64,000 nt of DNA from Xenorhabdus miraniensis (GTDB taxonomy: Bacteria; Pseudomonadota; Gammaproteobacteria; Enterobacterales; Enterobacteriaceae), in NCBI RefSeq assembly GCF_002632615.1, contig NZ_NITZ01000019.1, positions 1 through 64,000 on the forward strand, read 5' to 3'. How positions within the stretch are numbered: position 1 is the stretch's first letter; each line of letters starts with the position of its first letter. The notes below the pieces were generated by a model, which was not told the DNA's origin, searched no databases, and saw nothing but the letters and a program-made list of their open reading frames with translations. A program made the translations under genes and the position numbers. Positions 20,964 through 29,960 of this stretch are shown here, piece after piece.

Positions 20964-21554
20964 GTGAGTAACATAAAATTAATCGTTGGCCTGGCAAACC
21001 CCGGTGCTGAATATGCACAGACCAGGCATAATGCCGGAGCATGGTTTGTCGATTTGTTAGCACAACGCCATAACCAGTCTCTGAAAGAAGAGAGTAAATT
21101 TTTTGGCTATACAGCCCGCATCAACATCAACGGACAAGATATCCGCCTGCTGGTGCCCACGACTTTCATGAACCTCAGTGGCAAATCTGTCCTTGCCCTT
21201 GCCGGTTTCTATCGCATTCAACCAGATGAAATTCTGGTGGCTCATGATGAGTTGGATCTCCCCCCCGGTGTAGTAAAAATGAAATTAGGTGGCAGCAATG
21301 GCGGCCATAATGGGTTGAAAGACATCCAAAACAAGTTCGGTAATAACCCTAACTTTCATCGACTGCGTGTTGGTATCGGCCATCCGGGGGATAAAAACAA
21401 AGTTGTGGGTTTCGTACTTGGCAAGCCGCCTGCCAGCGAGCAAAAGCTGATTGACGATGCGATTGATGAAGCACTGCGCTGCACCGATATCCTCATCAAA
21501 GATGGTATGCCCAAAGCGATTAACCGTCTGCATGCCTTTAAAGCCAGCGCCTAG
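20964..21554 (+). CDS. pth: Peptidyl-tRNA hydrolase
   Basis: A 196-residue essential enzyme that recycles peptidyl-tRNA released from stalled ribosomes. The catalytic His and Asn lie in [15 protein letters not shown] and the substrate-binding motifs in [18 protein letters not shown] and [12 protein letters not shown]. The start is GTG 20964, giving the N-terminus [14 protein letters not shown]. It precedes ychF by 111 bp, as in E. coli. Confidence 0.98.
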   Translation: MSNIKLIVGLANPGAEYAQTRHNAGAWFVDLLAQRHNQSLKEESKFFGYTARININGQDIRLLVPTTFMNLSGKSVLALAGFYRIQPDEILVAHDELDLPPGVVKMKLGGSNGGHNGLKDIQNKFGNNPNFHRLRVGIGHPGDKNKVVGFVLGKPPASEQKLIDDAIDEALRCTDILIKDGMPKAINRLHAFKASA

Positions 21555-21665
21555 CTGAGAGTGCGTGGCGCAGCCGACTATTGCGTGTATAATGGCGCCA
21601 ATTTTGTATAACTCACCGACAAGCATATGCTCGTTGGTTTATAAGTGATCTAAGGTGATAAATTT

Positions 21666-22757
21666 ATGGGATTCAAATGCGGTATCGTTGGCCTGCCTAA
21701 CGTTGGGAAATCTACATTATTCAATGCGCTGACCAAAGCAGGTATCGAAGCAGCAAACTTCCCGTTCTGCACTATCGAGCCAAACACAGGTGTTGTGCCG
21801 ATGCCAGACCCACGTCTCGACCAACTGGCTGAGATCGTCAAACCACAGCGCATACTGCCAACCACGATGGAATTCGTGGATATTGCGGGTCTGGTAAAAG
21901 GTGCTTCAAAAGGCGAAGGTCTGGGTAACCAATTCCTGACCAACATCCGTGAAACAGAAGCTATCGGCCATGTTGTACGCTGTTTTGAAAACGACAACAT
22001 CATTCACGTTGCTGGTCAGGTTGATCCTGCCGCTGATATTGACGTTATCAATACTGAGCTGGCGCTGTCAGATCTGGATACTTGCGAACGCGCTATCCAA
22101 CGTGTACAGAAGAAAGCCAAAGGTGGCGATAAAGATGCCAAAGCAGAGCTGGAAGTTTTGGAAAAATGTCTTCCTCACCTTGAACAAGCCGGCATGCTGC
22201 GCTCTTTAGACTTAAGCGTGGAAGAAAAAACCGCTATTCGTTATCTGAGCTTCCTGACGCTGAAACCAACTATGTACATTGCCAACGTCAATGAAGATGG
22301 TTTTGAGAATAACCCATACCTTGACACCGTCCGTGCTATTGCGGAAGCTGAAGGTTCAGCGGTGGTTCCTGTTTGTGCGGCCATTGAAGCGGATATCGCA
22401 GAACTGGAAGACGCCGACCGCGAAGAATTCATGGCTGAACTGGGTCTGGAAGAACCGGGGTTGAACCGTGTTATTCGTGCGGGATATCAACTGCTGAATC
22501 TGCAAACTTACTTTACTGCTGGCGTAAAAGAAGTTCGTGCCTGGACTATTCCAGTCGGCGCGACAGCTCCACAGGCTGCGGGTAAAATCCACACCGATTT
22601 CGAAAAAGGCTTTATCCGTGCCCAAACGATCGCGTTTGAAGATTTCATTACTTACAAAGGCGAACAAGGCGCGAAAGAAGCCGGTAAAATGCGGGCAGAA
22701 GGGAAAGATTACATCGTTAAAGATGGCGATGTGATGAATTTCTTATTTAACGTCTGA
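21666..22757 (+). CDS. ychF: Redox-regulated ATPase YchF (Obg family)
   Basis: A 363-residue P-loop protein. The Walker A motif is [17 protein letters not shown] and switch II is [19 protein letters not shown]. The base-specificity motif is NVNED rather than NKxD, the hallmark of ATP preference in this family. A coiled-coil insertion and a C-terminal TGS domain ([25 protein letters not shown]) are present. It binds ribosomes and negatively affects oxidative stress responses in E. coli. A terminator follows. Confidence 0.98.
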   Translation: MGFKCGIVGLPNVGKSTLFNALTKAGIEAANFPFCTIEPNTGVVPMPDPRLDQLAEIVKPQRILPTTMEFVDIAGLVKGASKGEGLGNQFLTNIRETEAIGHVVRCFENDNIIHVAGQVDPAADIDVINTELALSDLDTCERAIQRVQKKAKGGDKDAKAELEVLEKCLPHLEQAGMLRSLDLSVEEKTAIRYLSFLTLKPTMYIANVNEDGFENNPYLDTVRAIAEAEGSAVVPVCAAIEADIAELEDADREEFMAELGLEEPGLNRVIRAGYQLLNLQTYFTAGVKEVRAWTIPVGATAPQAAGKIHTDFEKGFIRAQTIAFEDFITYKGEQGAKEAGKMRAEGKDYIVKDGDVMNFLFNV

Positions 22758-22802
22758 TTTGTTTTAGATGCCCTAAAGCCTGAACAGCATAATCTGAATT
22801 TG

Positions 22803-22856
22803 AAAACCGCCATTTTCGTATTCATTTCTACGGAAAGAATATGCAGTAGCGGTTTT
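22803..22856 (+). terminator. Rho-independent terminator after ychF
   Basis: AAAACCGC at 22803 pairs with GCGGTTTT at 22849, with further pairing inside the arm (ATTCATTTCTACGGAAAGAAT region), and is followed by an uninterrupted T run to 22860. Confidence 0.8.
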
Positions 22857-23437
22857 TTTTACTAAGCAATTTCAAGCAGTTTGTCCAAAAAACCGTTTAA
22901 TGTCTTCTTTATCGTATCAGATAGATATTTCCAACCATATAGTAAGCGTCACTGCGCAGTAAAATCCGTTTTGTAACATCGACAAATACCACCTCACAAG
23001 CCTCCTAAAAGTTCAATCACTATCTAATTATCCTATTGATATTATTAAATAATAATTTCTATATGTTATTTTTTATTGTTAGAAATGATCTAATGTCCAC
23101 TTTCTGTCTATTTATTCATCAAAAACTACCTGTTTTCATAAAACGCTAACTAAGATTATCAAAAATCTCATCATGGTAGAACGCCCGGATGTGCTGGCCG
23201 ATCTTCTTATCCGATTCTTCAATGGGAAGAATTTAACCAATAATAATAACCTGAATGCGATTGAATTAATCAATTAATCATTCTTCTTAAAAAAGTACAT
23301 CATAGATTTTGTCATATTAAGAAAGTAATGGGATAGGTTCTAAGTATTATTCGGGTAACATATTAAATTTCTAGTATGTTACCCGACAATGACATTGAAT
23401 TGATATGAAAAGCCTTTTATATCACTTTCCTTACACT
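22857..23437. other. Gene-poor region with two short coding-like fragments
   Basis: No intact gene is seen. Two remnants look coding. On the minus strand near 22915-23006 a 27-codon frame starts with GTG after GGAGG and reads VVFVDVTKRILLRSDAYYMV. On the plus strand 23140-23278 reads KNLIMVERPDVLADLLIRFF before a polar tail and stop, resembling the C-terminal helix of an alpha/beta hydrolase. Both are too short to name with confidence. The region probably marks past gene loss or insertion. Confidence 0.45.
23140..23278 (+). pseudogene. Possible C-terminal remnant of an alpha/beta hydrolase
   Basis: The segment reads LIMVERPDVLADLLIRFF, the pattern with which many alpha/beta hydrolases end: a catalytic-His loop followed by the final helix. 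There is no upstream body. An ATG at 23173 would give a 35-residue peptide, but no clear ribosome site precedes it. Confidence 0.25.
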
Positions 23438-24826
23438 TTATATCACCTTCCTCACACTTCCCCACGCCATTTTTCCCTTATGGAATGTCGCGGTTCGCGG
23501 CGAAATACGCGCTACTGCCTCAGCAGAACAGGAGGCATCCACCAGCACAAAGCTGGCATCATCCTGCACTTTAGGCCATACTCGCTCGCCTTTATCATTG
23601 AGCGGCAGAACATCGCCAGTGGCAATCCCCAGTGCACGAGATAACGCCTGCTCGTTCGGATGAATATAGAGCTGTGCATACAGGTTGGCTTTTTCCAGCA
23701 TGTCACCCAAACCATATGGTGACCAGTGGTCAATGACGCTATCGGTGCCGGTCATCACGAATACGCCTTTGTCGCGTAACTGTTTGAGCGGCATATGCAG
23801 CGTACCGATAGGCACAGTCGACGCAATAGTTATCTGCTGCGCTGCCATGCGGGTAGCTATTTCATCCACTTGTTGTTCGTTCAGCGTTGCCAATGCAAAG
23901 GCATGGCTGATGGTCAGTTTGCCTTTTAACTGCGGCGTTTTTTCAACGGCTTCTATCATGTAATTAATCGCCGCTACGCCTGCCAGATCGGTTTCGTGTA
24001 GATGAATGTCCACACCTTTGCCATAGTCCAGCGCAATCTGGAACATAGTATCAAGGGACTTTTCCATCATGCCGTCAACGCTGGTGGGATCAAGACCACC
24101 CACATAGTGTGCCCCCGCCTGCATCGCTTCACGCATCAACGATGCTGATTCAGAAAGCAGAAGGCCATGCTGCGGAAAAGCCACAATCTCACAACTAAAA
24201 CCCGCTTGACGACGTGCCAGTACTTTTTGCAGGTTTTCGAGATTTTTCAGTCCAGAAGTTGGTTCAATATTGCAGTGACTGCGGGCAATGGTGGAGCCTT
24301 TCGACTGAATAAGGTCAATCAGTTTTTCCGCACGCTCCTGAGTGTATGGTTGCAGTTCCGGTAATATTTTCTGTTCAAGTTTGATCATGTCCTGAATTGT
24401 GGTGCCAGCCGGTCGGTTAAGTGCACGCCACAAGCCACCATAATAGGTTTTATCCAGATGAATGTGCATATCCCGCATTGCCGGGAGTATCAATTTACCA
24501 CCTGCATCGTAACGTGGTAATGGGCTGTCCAGGTACTGTTTATTTCCGCACAACGTAACAATTTTACCATTATTGATTTCCAGAGTTTTCAGCTCAGTCA
24601 GGGTACCGACTACCGTTTGTCCCTCAAATGCAAACCCCGATTCCAGCAAAACATTATCTAAATAGTAATGCTTATCAGTTGACTGCATGGAATTGTCCAT
24701 TTCACAGTCTACTGTAACTGACTGAACAGCATACGCGACAGGGCTGGCTGCGCCCAACAACGCACAAGTGGTGACTATTTTACCGCTCTGGCTTAAAAAT
24801 TCACGACGGCTTTTATTTTCGTTCAT
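23438..24826 (-). CDS. Tat-exported amidohydrolase family protein (cytosine deaminase / YahJ-like)
   Basis: A 462-residue metal-dependent hydrolase. The metal motif is RDMHIHLDKTYY, further ligands are likely in ARSHCNIEP, DIHLHETDLAG and SHAFALATL, and the catalytic Asp in MTGTDSVIDHW; the HLDKT form is typical of the CodA/AtzC/YahJ branch. A twin-arginine signal (SRREFLSQSG followed by a hydrophobic stretch and AYA) predicts folded export to the periplasm, unusual for this branch. I choose ATG 24826, preceded by GGAAGAGG. It stands alone on the minus strand. The substrate is probably a cyclic amide or amidine. Confidence 0.85.
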   Translation of the reverse strand: MNENKSRREFLSQSGKIVTTCALLGAASPVAYAVQSVTVDCEMDNSMQSTDKHYYLDNVLLESGFAFEGQTVVGTLTELKTLEINNGKIVTLCGNKQYLDSPLPRYDAGGKLILPAMRDMHIHLDKTYYGGLWRALNRPAGTTIQDMIKLEQKILPELQPYTQERAEKLIDLIQSKGSTIARSHCNIEPTSGLKNLENLQKVLARRQAGFSCEIVAFPQHGLLLSESASLMREAMQAGAHYVGGLDPTSVDGMMEKSLDTMFQIALDYGKGVDIHLHETDLAGVAAINYMIEAVEKTPQLKGKLTISHAFALATLNEQQVDEIATRMAAQQITIASTVPIGTLHMPLKQLRDKGVFVMTGTDSVIDHWSPYGLGDMLEKANLYAQLYIHPNEQALSRALGIATGDVLPLNDKGERVWPKVQDDASFVLVDASCSAEAVARISPRTATFHKGKMAWGSVRKVI

Positions 24827-25415
24827 GCCCTCTTCCTTTTTAGTCGGTGACAAAACACATACCCGCCTTACTGTACCGTGTGATACCGAAATATTCCGCC
24901 CTCCGATGATAATTGCCCGAATGGATCGCGGTTTACCTATTTTGGTATTTTATAGAACAGTTAGAGTATAGGCTTCTGGAATTTATGATGTAATCACACC
25001 GACACCTTAATAAATGCAACAACCCATTATTTTTATAAAAAAATCAATAAATTTAAATGATTACAAGGAGCGTTGCTGTTATTTTCAATGAAATATAAAT
25101 AGGATAAATAAACCTGTAGTCAAGGTAAAATTAAATATATACCATCGGAAATAACAAATGAAAAACACGATATCCAAAATATTTAAGCTGCATAAGCTTA
25201 TCAATATTGGTTATTAGCTAACATCTCAATGAACTGAAACATATACTCAACAAATCTCAACTTGAATATACAGTGTAAGAGATCAATGCGTTATTGCTGT
25301 GGCATGTTGTTAAATATAAACAATGTTCCACTCAATTGTGAAAGATAGATTACTTTTAGCATTAGTACAAATCTTTATCATGTAAATACTTATATTCTTA
25401 CTGAGGAATTAAATC
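24827..25415. other. AT-rich gene-poor region
   Basis: No gene of substance is seen. The region between the divergent amidohydrolase and the small secreted peptide gene presumably holds both promoters. No strong hairpin or operator could be singled out. Confidence 0.5.
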
Positions 25416-25595
25416 ATGAATAGAAAACTAGCTGCTTGTATACTTTCATTAATTATCGGAGTCACTGTTACTACCAACGCAAATGCGCTTGCTTGTAATA
25501 TCTTTACAAATGTTGTAAAAGAGGTTTGCGTAAAAGTATGTGAAAAAATTCCTGACCGTGGTGTTTGGAGTGTAGTGAGACAAGGATGTATATAA
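25416..25595 (+). CDS. Small secreted cysteine-containing peptide (novel)
   Basis: A 59-codon gene with GAGGA 9 bases before ATG. The product has a clear Sec signal (MNRK, hydrophobic AACILSLIIGVTVTT, NANA cleavage site). The mature form, about 35 residues beginning LACNIFTNVVKEVC, has four cysteines (residues 27, 38, 42 and 58) and an amphipathic helix, so two disulfide bonds are possible. The C-terminus is RGVWSVVRQGCI. The net charge is weakly positive. I recognise no family. A perfect hairpin follows at 25699. Such peptides in insect pathogens can be bacteriocins, toxins or inhibitors, but that is speculation. Confidence 0.7.
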   Translation: MNRKLAACILSLIIGVTVTTNANALACNIFTNVVKEVCVKVCEKIPDRGVWSVVRQGCI

Positions 25596-25698
25596 TTAGG
25601 CCCTAAATATATGCCTAATAAACTCCATTATTCAGGAAGTTAATACAGGGAAATAAACTGTCATTTAAAAATAACTGATACAATATGAATAAGAAGAT

Positions 25699-25732
25699 AA
25701 GGATACCCTTTCTTAACAAAAAGGGTATCCTT
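25699..25732. terminator. Perfect 13-bp hairpin between the peptide gene and the convergent hydrolase
   Basis: AAGGATACCCTTT and AAAGGGTATCCTT pair perfectly around an 8-base loop. The following sequence is T-rich on both strands, so it probably terminates in both directions. Confidence 0.75.
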
Positions 25733-25790
25733 AATATTGTCTTATGAAAATAAAAAATGGGCACATTAGTAGAATGGACAGCCATTAAAT

Positions 25791-26642
25791 TCATTGAAAA
25801 TCATTGAGAAACTCAGCCAAAATCGGATTAAATTCGTCTGGAACTTCCCAGAATGGGGCATGGTCAACACTCGCTAAATTGAATACCTGATTTTTCCAGA
25901 GATTTCGGTAATTCAACCCATTAATATAGTCAATGTTAATAAATGGATCACCAGCACCATTAACAATCGCTAACGGTATTTCACTGGTCTCAGCCAATAG
26001 TTTTTGATCAGTCGCTTGAGATGAAAGAAAGGCTTCAAACATATATTGTCGTGTCAATCCATCTGTTCTTGCTACCGCTTCAATAAGGAAAGGTTCATGA
26101 GGTGCATTGACCCCACAAGTTTCGTATGCAAAATGCTTAATATCTTCTTCAGTAAAATCAGCTTTGCCAGCAAGCCCCATATGTTCGCTGGGTTTAAAAC
26201 CAAGGGCCACGTTATCTGCACCAATCGCTACCGGTGGAGTACCACAAATCATTAACCCAATCATTTTGGGAAACAGAGCCAACATTTCCAAGCCAATATG
26301 CCCTCCCAATGACCAGCCAAAAACCACAACTCTGTTAATTCCTAACTTTTCCAATACTTCAATAATAGTACGGGCATAACTCGGCATTGAATACGCTTGA
26401 CGTGGTTCGCTGGCATTTGATGATGCACCATGTCCAGGCAAATCTAACGCCAAAACTCGGTATTTCCCTTTTAGAGAGTTCCCTTTTAGATAGTTAATTT
26501 GATGACGGAATATTTCTTTACAACTTGAATTGCCATGTATCAGAAGAACGGGTAAACCATTACCGCCAGTATCTATGACCGATATACCAGCATAACGGGT
26601 TTGAATATCATAATAGTTAATATCATCATGTGTAGTCGTCAT
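25791..26642 (-). CDS. Alpha/beta hydrolase
   Basis: A 283-residue alpha/beta-fold hydrolase. The oxyanion motif is LLIHGNSSCKEIF, the nucleophile Ser is in VFGWSLGGHIG, the acid is probably Asp in NGAGDPFINID, and the His is in SVDHAPFWEVPDEF. No signal peptide. A 15-bp in-frame duplication near residue 55 produces the repeat LKGNSLKGK. It is preceded by GAGGAG-type ribosome site and divergent from the TAXI transporter genes by 246 bp. The substrate cannot be inferred; esters or lactones are usual. Confidence 0.88.
   Translation of the reverse strand: MTTTHDDINYYDIQTRYAGISVIDTGGNGLPVLLIHGNSSCKEIFRHQINYLKGNSLKGKYRVLALDLPGHGASSNASEPRQAYSMPSYARTIIEVLEKLGINRVVVFGWSLGGHIGLEMLALFPKMIGLMICGTPPVAIGADNVALGFKPSEHMGLAGKADFTEEDIKHFAYETCGVNAPHEPFLIEAVARTDGLTRQYMFEAFLSSQATDQKLLAETSEIPLAIVNGAGDPFINIDYINGLNYRNLWKNQVFNLASVDHAPFWEVPDEFNPILAEFLNDFQ
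26466..26495. repeat. In-frame 15-bp tandem duplication inside the alpha/beta hydrolase
   Basis: CCCTTTTAGAGAGTT and CCCTTTTAGATAGTT are adjacent and differ at one base. The frame is kept and five residues are added before the third strand of the fold. Confidence 0.85.
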
Positions 26643-26888
26643 TATACTATCTCCTCAAGAATCAATAACAAATTAACTCAGGCAACCTATCGGCATTAGT
26701 GATCCGTTAAAAGATTATTCCGTACTTTCCTTACACAAAATCCATATGCCATTACACATCTTTTGTTTTGATATTTTCAAAACACCTATCACAAATTAGC
26801 AATATTAAACTCTGATTTTAACGTGCCATACTGTATACAATTTAACAAACCATTAAACACTTGTTACACAACATTTGGTAATTAAGTT

Positions 26889-27932
26889 ATGCAAAAGAGA
26901 ACGTCGAAAAAACTCAAACTTCTGTTGGCAATAATTGCCGCCATCATTTTGGTCTTCATAGCCATTGCAGGGAAGATAGAAAATGCCAATAAACGTTTTC
27001 TCTCCGTAGCTACCGCTTCCACGGGTGGAACTTATTACCCGATAGGTGTCGGGTTAGCCAATGTATGGAGTAACCATCTGAAACAGGAAAATATTCAGGT
27101 CACGGGGCAATCTTCAGCCGGTTCGATTGAAAATATTGACCTGCTCCAGAAAGATGAAGCACAACTCGCTATTTTACAGAGTTTGATCGCTGTTGAAGCC
27201 TATCAGGGTGTCCGTCATTTCGAAAATCGTCCTTATCAAGACCTGCGTTCCATAGCCGTGCTCTGGCCAAATGTTGAACATTTTGTTTTATTAGACAATA
27301 AGATCAAGGATGGAACACTGAATGATATTGCCGGAACCCGTTTTTCTGTCGGGCCCCAAGCCAGTGGCACTGAACAATCTACACTGATTATTCTCAAAGG
27401 CATCAATCTAAGCAAGCAGGATATCCAACCGGAATATCTTGGCTATGGCGATACCGTTTCTGCCATGCGGGATGGACGTCTTGATGGCGGGGCCTTGCCT
27501 GCCGGTGTGCCGGCATCGGCTATCACAGATATGTATGCCAGCGGGGTTCCTGCCCGTATCCTCCATGTGACAAATGAACAACTGGAGAAGATTAACGCCA
27601 TCGCTAACTCGTGGTTTCGTTTTATCATCAAGCCAGAAACTTATCCTCGCCAAAAACAGCCCGTTCAAACAATCGCTCAACCCAATATTCTGATGACAAC
27701 ACGCAAAATAGATGAAAAAACCATTTATGAATTAACAAAAGCGATGTTTGCAAACCAGAAAGAAGTTCACCAAATCCACAGCGCTGCGAAATACATTCTG
27801 CCCGAAAACGCCCTCAAAGGTGTTTCTGTTCCATTACATCTTGGTGCCTATCAATATTATCGCGAAATAGGTCTGAATATCCCTGATTATCTTGTGCCTC
27901 CAGAACTTAAATCTGCGATCAATCAACCATAA
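26889..27932 (+). CDS. TAXI-family TRAP transporter solute-binding protein
   Basis: A 347-residue substrate-binding protein of the TRAP-associated extracytoplasmic immunogenic family. The family start is clear: FLSVATASTGGTYYPIGVGLANVW, then QSSAGSIENIDLLQ and the FSVGPQASGTEQS ligand-site motif. The N-terminus is KKLKLLLAIIAAIILVFIAIAG with no obvious cleavage site, suggesting a membrane-anchored rather than free periplasmic protein. The gene lies 54 bp before the fused permease gene. Its ligand is probably a dicarboxylate such as 2-hydroxyglutarate or 2-oxoglutarate, inferred from the neighbouring lhgO. Confidence 0.93.
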   Translation: MQKRTSKKLKLLLAIIAAIILVFIAIAGKIENANKRFLSVATASTGGTYYPIGVGLANVWSNHLKQENIQVTGQSSAGSIENIDLLQKDEAQLAILQSLIAVEAYQGVRHFENRPYQDLRSIAVLWPNVEHFVLLDNKIKDGTLNDIAGTRFSVGPQASGTEQSTLIILKGINLSKQDIQPEYLGYGDTVSAMRDGRLDGGALPAGVPASAITDMYASGVPARILHVTNEQLEKINAIANSWFRFIIKPETYPRQKQPVQTIAQPNILMTTRKIDEKTIYELTKAMFANQKEVHQIHSAAKYILPENALKGVSVPLHLGAYQYYREIGLNIPDYLVPPELKSAINQP

Positions 27933-27986
27933 TTTTCACTCCGATTTTCACCGGGATGCTATTGACCATATTATTATGGAGTTACT

Positions 27987-29960
27987 ATGAATACTGACAA
28001 TGTAACGTCATCTTCTGCTGCTGAGCTGGATAAAGAAAGCGGTTCCGGCAACCGCCATTTAATGGGTGTCTATTTGAAGTTCACAACCATACTTGCTGTC
28101 ACTCTTTCTCTTTACTCTATTTATTCCAATGCGTTATCCAATACGCAAGAATTTTACCGCAATGCAACTTTCCTTAGTGGCATTCTGATTTTAGGCTTTA
28201 TTCTGTTTCCAATTTCTAAACGTTATTCAACTTCTAAATTCAATTATTGGGATTACTTTTTTATTCTGCTTACACTGATAAGTTATGGATATTTTTATTT
28301 TACTTACACTGATTTGCATGTTGTGCGTAACAGTATTCCCAACACCACAGATTATGTCATGTCCGTTATCGGTATTGGGGTGCTGTTTGAAGCAGCAAGG
28401 CGCACTACAGGCTATTTCATACCGGGTTTATCTCTTTTTGCCATTATCTATGCCCTATTCGGCCAATATTTCATGGGGATCTTCGGGCATGCCGGGTTTT
28501 CGCTTGAACGTCTGCTGTTCCGCTTATTCATGACCAGTGAAGGCATTTTTGGTATTACGTTATCTACCGCATCAACAGCAATCATCACCTTTATTCTGTT
28601 TGGCGCATTTTTAAGTGTCAGTGGTGCGACTGCCTTGTTCAATGACCTTGCTCTATCAATAGCCGGACGTCGCCGGGGCGGGCCAGCGCAGGTTGCTGTT
28701 ATCTCTTCTGCCCTGACAGGTTCACTCAGTGGCAGTGCTGTTGCCAACGTTGCTACAACCGGCACCTTTACTATTCCTCTGATGAAGAACATCGGCCTAT
28801 CTCCCCGTTTTGCCGGTGCGGTCGAAGCTGCGGCATCAACGGGAGGCATGATCATGCCGCCTATTATGGGCGCAGCCGCATTTATTATGGCGGGTTTTCT
28901 GGGTATCTCCTACACCACTATTGTGATTGCAGCCATTATTCCGTCTCTGCTCTATTACGCAGCCCTGATTATCGCTATTGATCTGGAGGCCAAGAAACAA
29001 GGATTAAAAGGCCTCAGTAAGGATAATATTCCCCAAGTTAAAGCCGTACTGAAAGCGCGTGGTTTGTTATTATTACCACTATTTATTGTGATCGGGACGC
29101 TATTAACCGGAAAAACCCCGATTTATGCCGGTTTCCTCGGCATCATCACGATTATCATCGCAAGCTGGATAACACCAGATACTTCTGTACGCATGACACC
29201 AAAAAAAATTGCCGCTGCCCTGAATGAGGCTGCTCGCGGGGCTATTCAAGTTACCGTTGCCTGTGCTGCTATTGGCGTAATTATCTGTGTTGTCACCATG
29301 ACGGGCATTGGCTCTACTCTTGCCTTCAATATTGTTTCACTCACCAATAATACCCTGTGGATGATTTTGCTTGTTGTAATGGCGGTTTGTATTGTCCTCA
29401 GTATGGGATTACCTTCAACTGCCTTATATATCGTCGTTGCCGTGACAGTGTCACCTATATTAATCAAAGCCGGTGTTTTACCATTGGCGGCTCACTTCTT
29501 TGTTTTCTGGTTTGGCGCGCTTTCCAATATTACACCCCCTGTGGCACTTGCCAGTTACACAGCAGCCAGCATTGCTCGTGCCGATCCAATGCAGACTTCA
29601 TGGAACGCGGTACGGCTGGCTTTGCCGGGCTTTATCATTCCATTTATTTTAGTGTACAACCCAGCATTATTGATGCAGGGCGACCATTTAAACGCCCTGT
29701 CCATCAGTTATATGATTCTGACTGCCCTGATTGGCATCTATTCACTTTCCATTGCCTGCGCAAATTTCTGGATGGGCAACACCCATTGGTCAGAAAGGAT
29801 TCTCTTCGCGATCGCCGCGATTCTTTTAATCAAACCGGGAATGCTGACTGATCTGGCTGGAATAGTATTGATTATCACCGCAGGAACCACGCATTTTTTA
29901 CGCAATAAATGGGGACACTTGAAAAATAAAAATCATGAGGAACATTCTAAAAATGTATGA
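27987..29960 (+). CDS. TRAP transporter fused permease subunit (4TM/12TM)
   Basis: A 657-residue inner-membrane protein of the TAXI-TRAP type with the small (DctQ-like) and large (DctM-like) subunits fused. DctM hallmarks are VSGATALFNDLALSIAGRR, GSLSGSAVANVATTGTFTIP and AASTGGMIMPPIMGAAAFIM. A further half repeats them (VLSMGLPSTALYIVVAVTV, FGALSNITPPVALASYTAAS). It works with the preceding binding protein as an ion-gradient-driven importer. Its 3' end overlaps the start of lhgO by 8 bp, so the three genes form an operon. Confidence 0.94.
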   Translation: MNTDNVTSSSAAELDKESGSGNRHLMGVYLKFTTILAVTLSLYSIYSNALSNTQEFYRNATFLSGILILGFILFPISKRYSTSKFNYWDYFFILLTLISYGYFYFTYTDLHVVRNSIPNTTDYVMSVIGIGVLFEAARRTTGYFIPGLSLFAIIYALFGQYFMGIFGHAGFSLERLLFRLFMTSEGIFGITLSTASTAIITFILFGAFLSVSGATALFNDLALSIAGRRRGGPAQVAVISSALTGSLSGSAVANVATTGTFTIPLMKNIGLSPRFAGAVEAAASTGGMIMPPIMGAAAFIMAGFLGISYTTIVIAAIIPSLLYYAALIIAIDLEAKKQGLKGLSKDNIPQVKAVLKARGLLLLPLFIVIGTLLTGKTPIYAGFLGIITIIIASWITPDTSVRMTPKKIAAALNEAARGAIQVTVACAAIGVIICVVTMTGIGSTLAFNIVSLTNNTLWMILLVVMAVCIVLSMGLPSTALYIVVAVTVSPILIKAGVLPLAAHFFVFWFGALSNITPPVALASYTAASIARADPMQTSWNAVRLALPGFIIPFILVYNPALLMQGDHLNALSISYMILTALIGIYSLSIACANFWMGNTHWSERILFAIAAILLIKPGMLTDLAGIVLIITAGTTHFLRNKWGHLKNKNHEEHSKNV

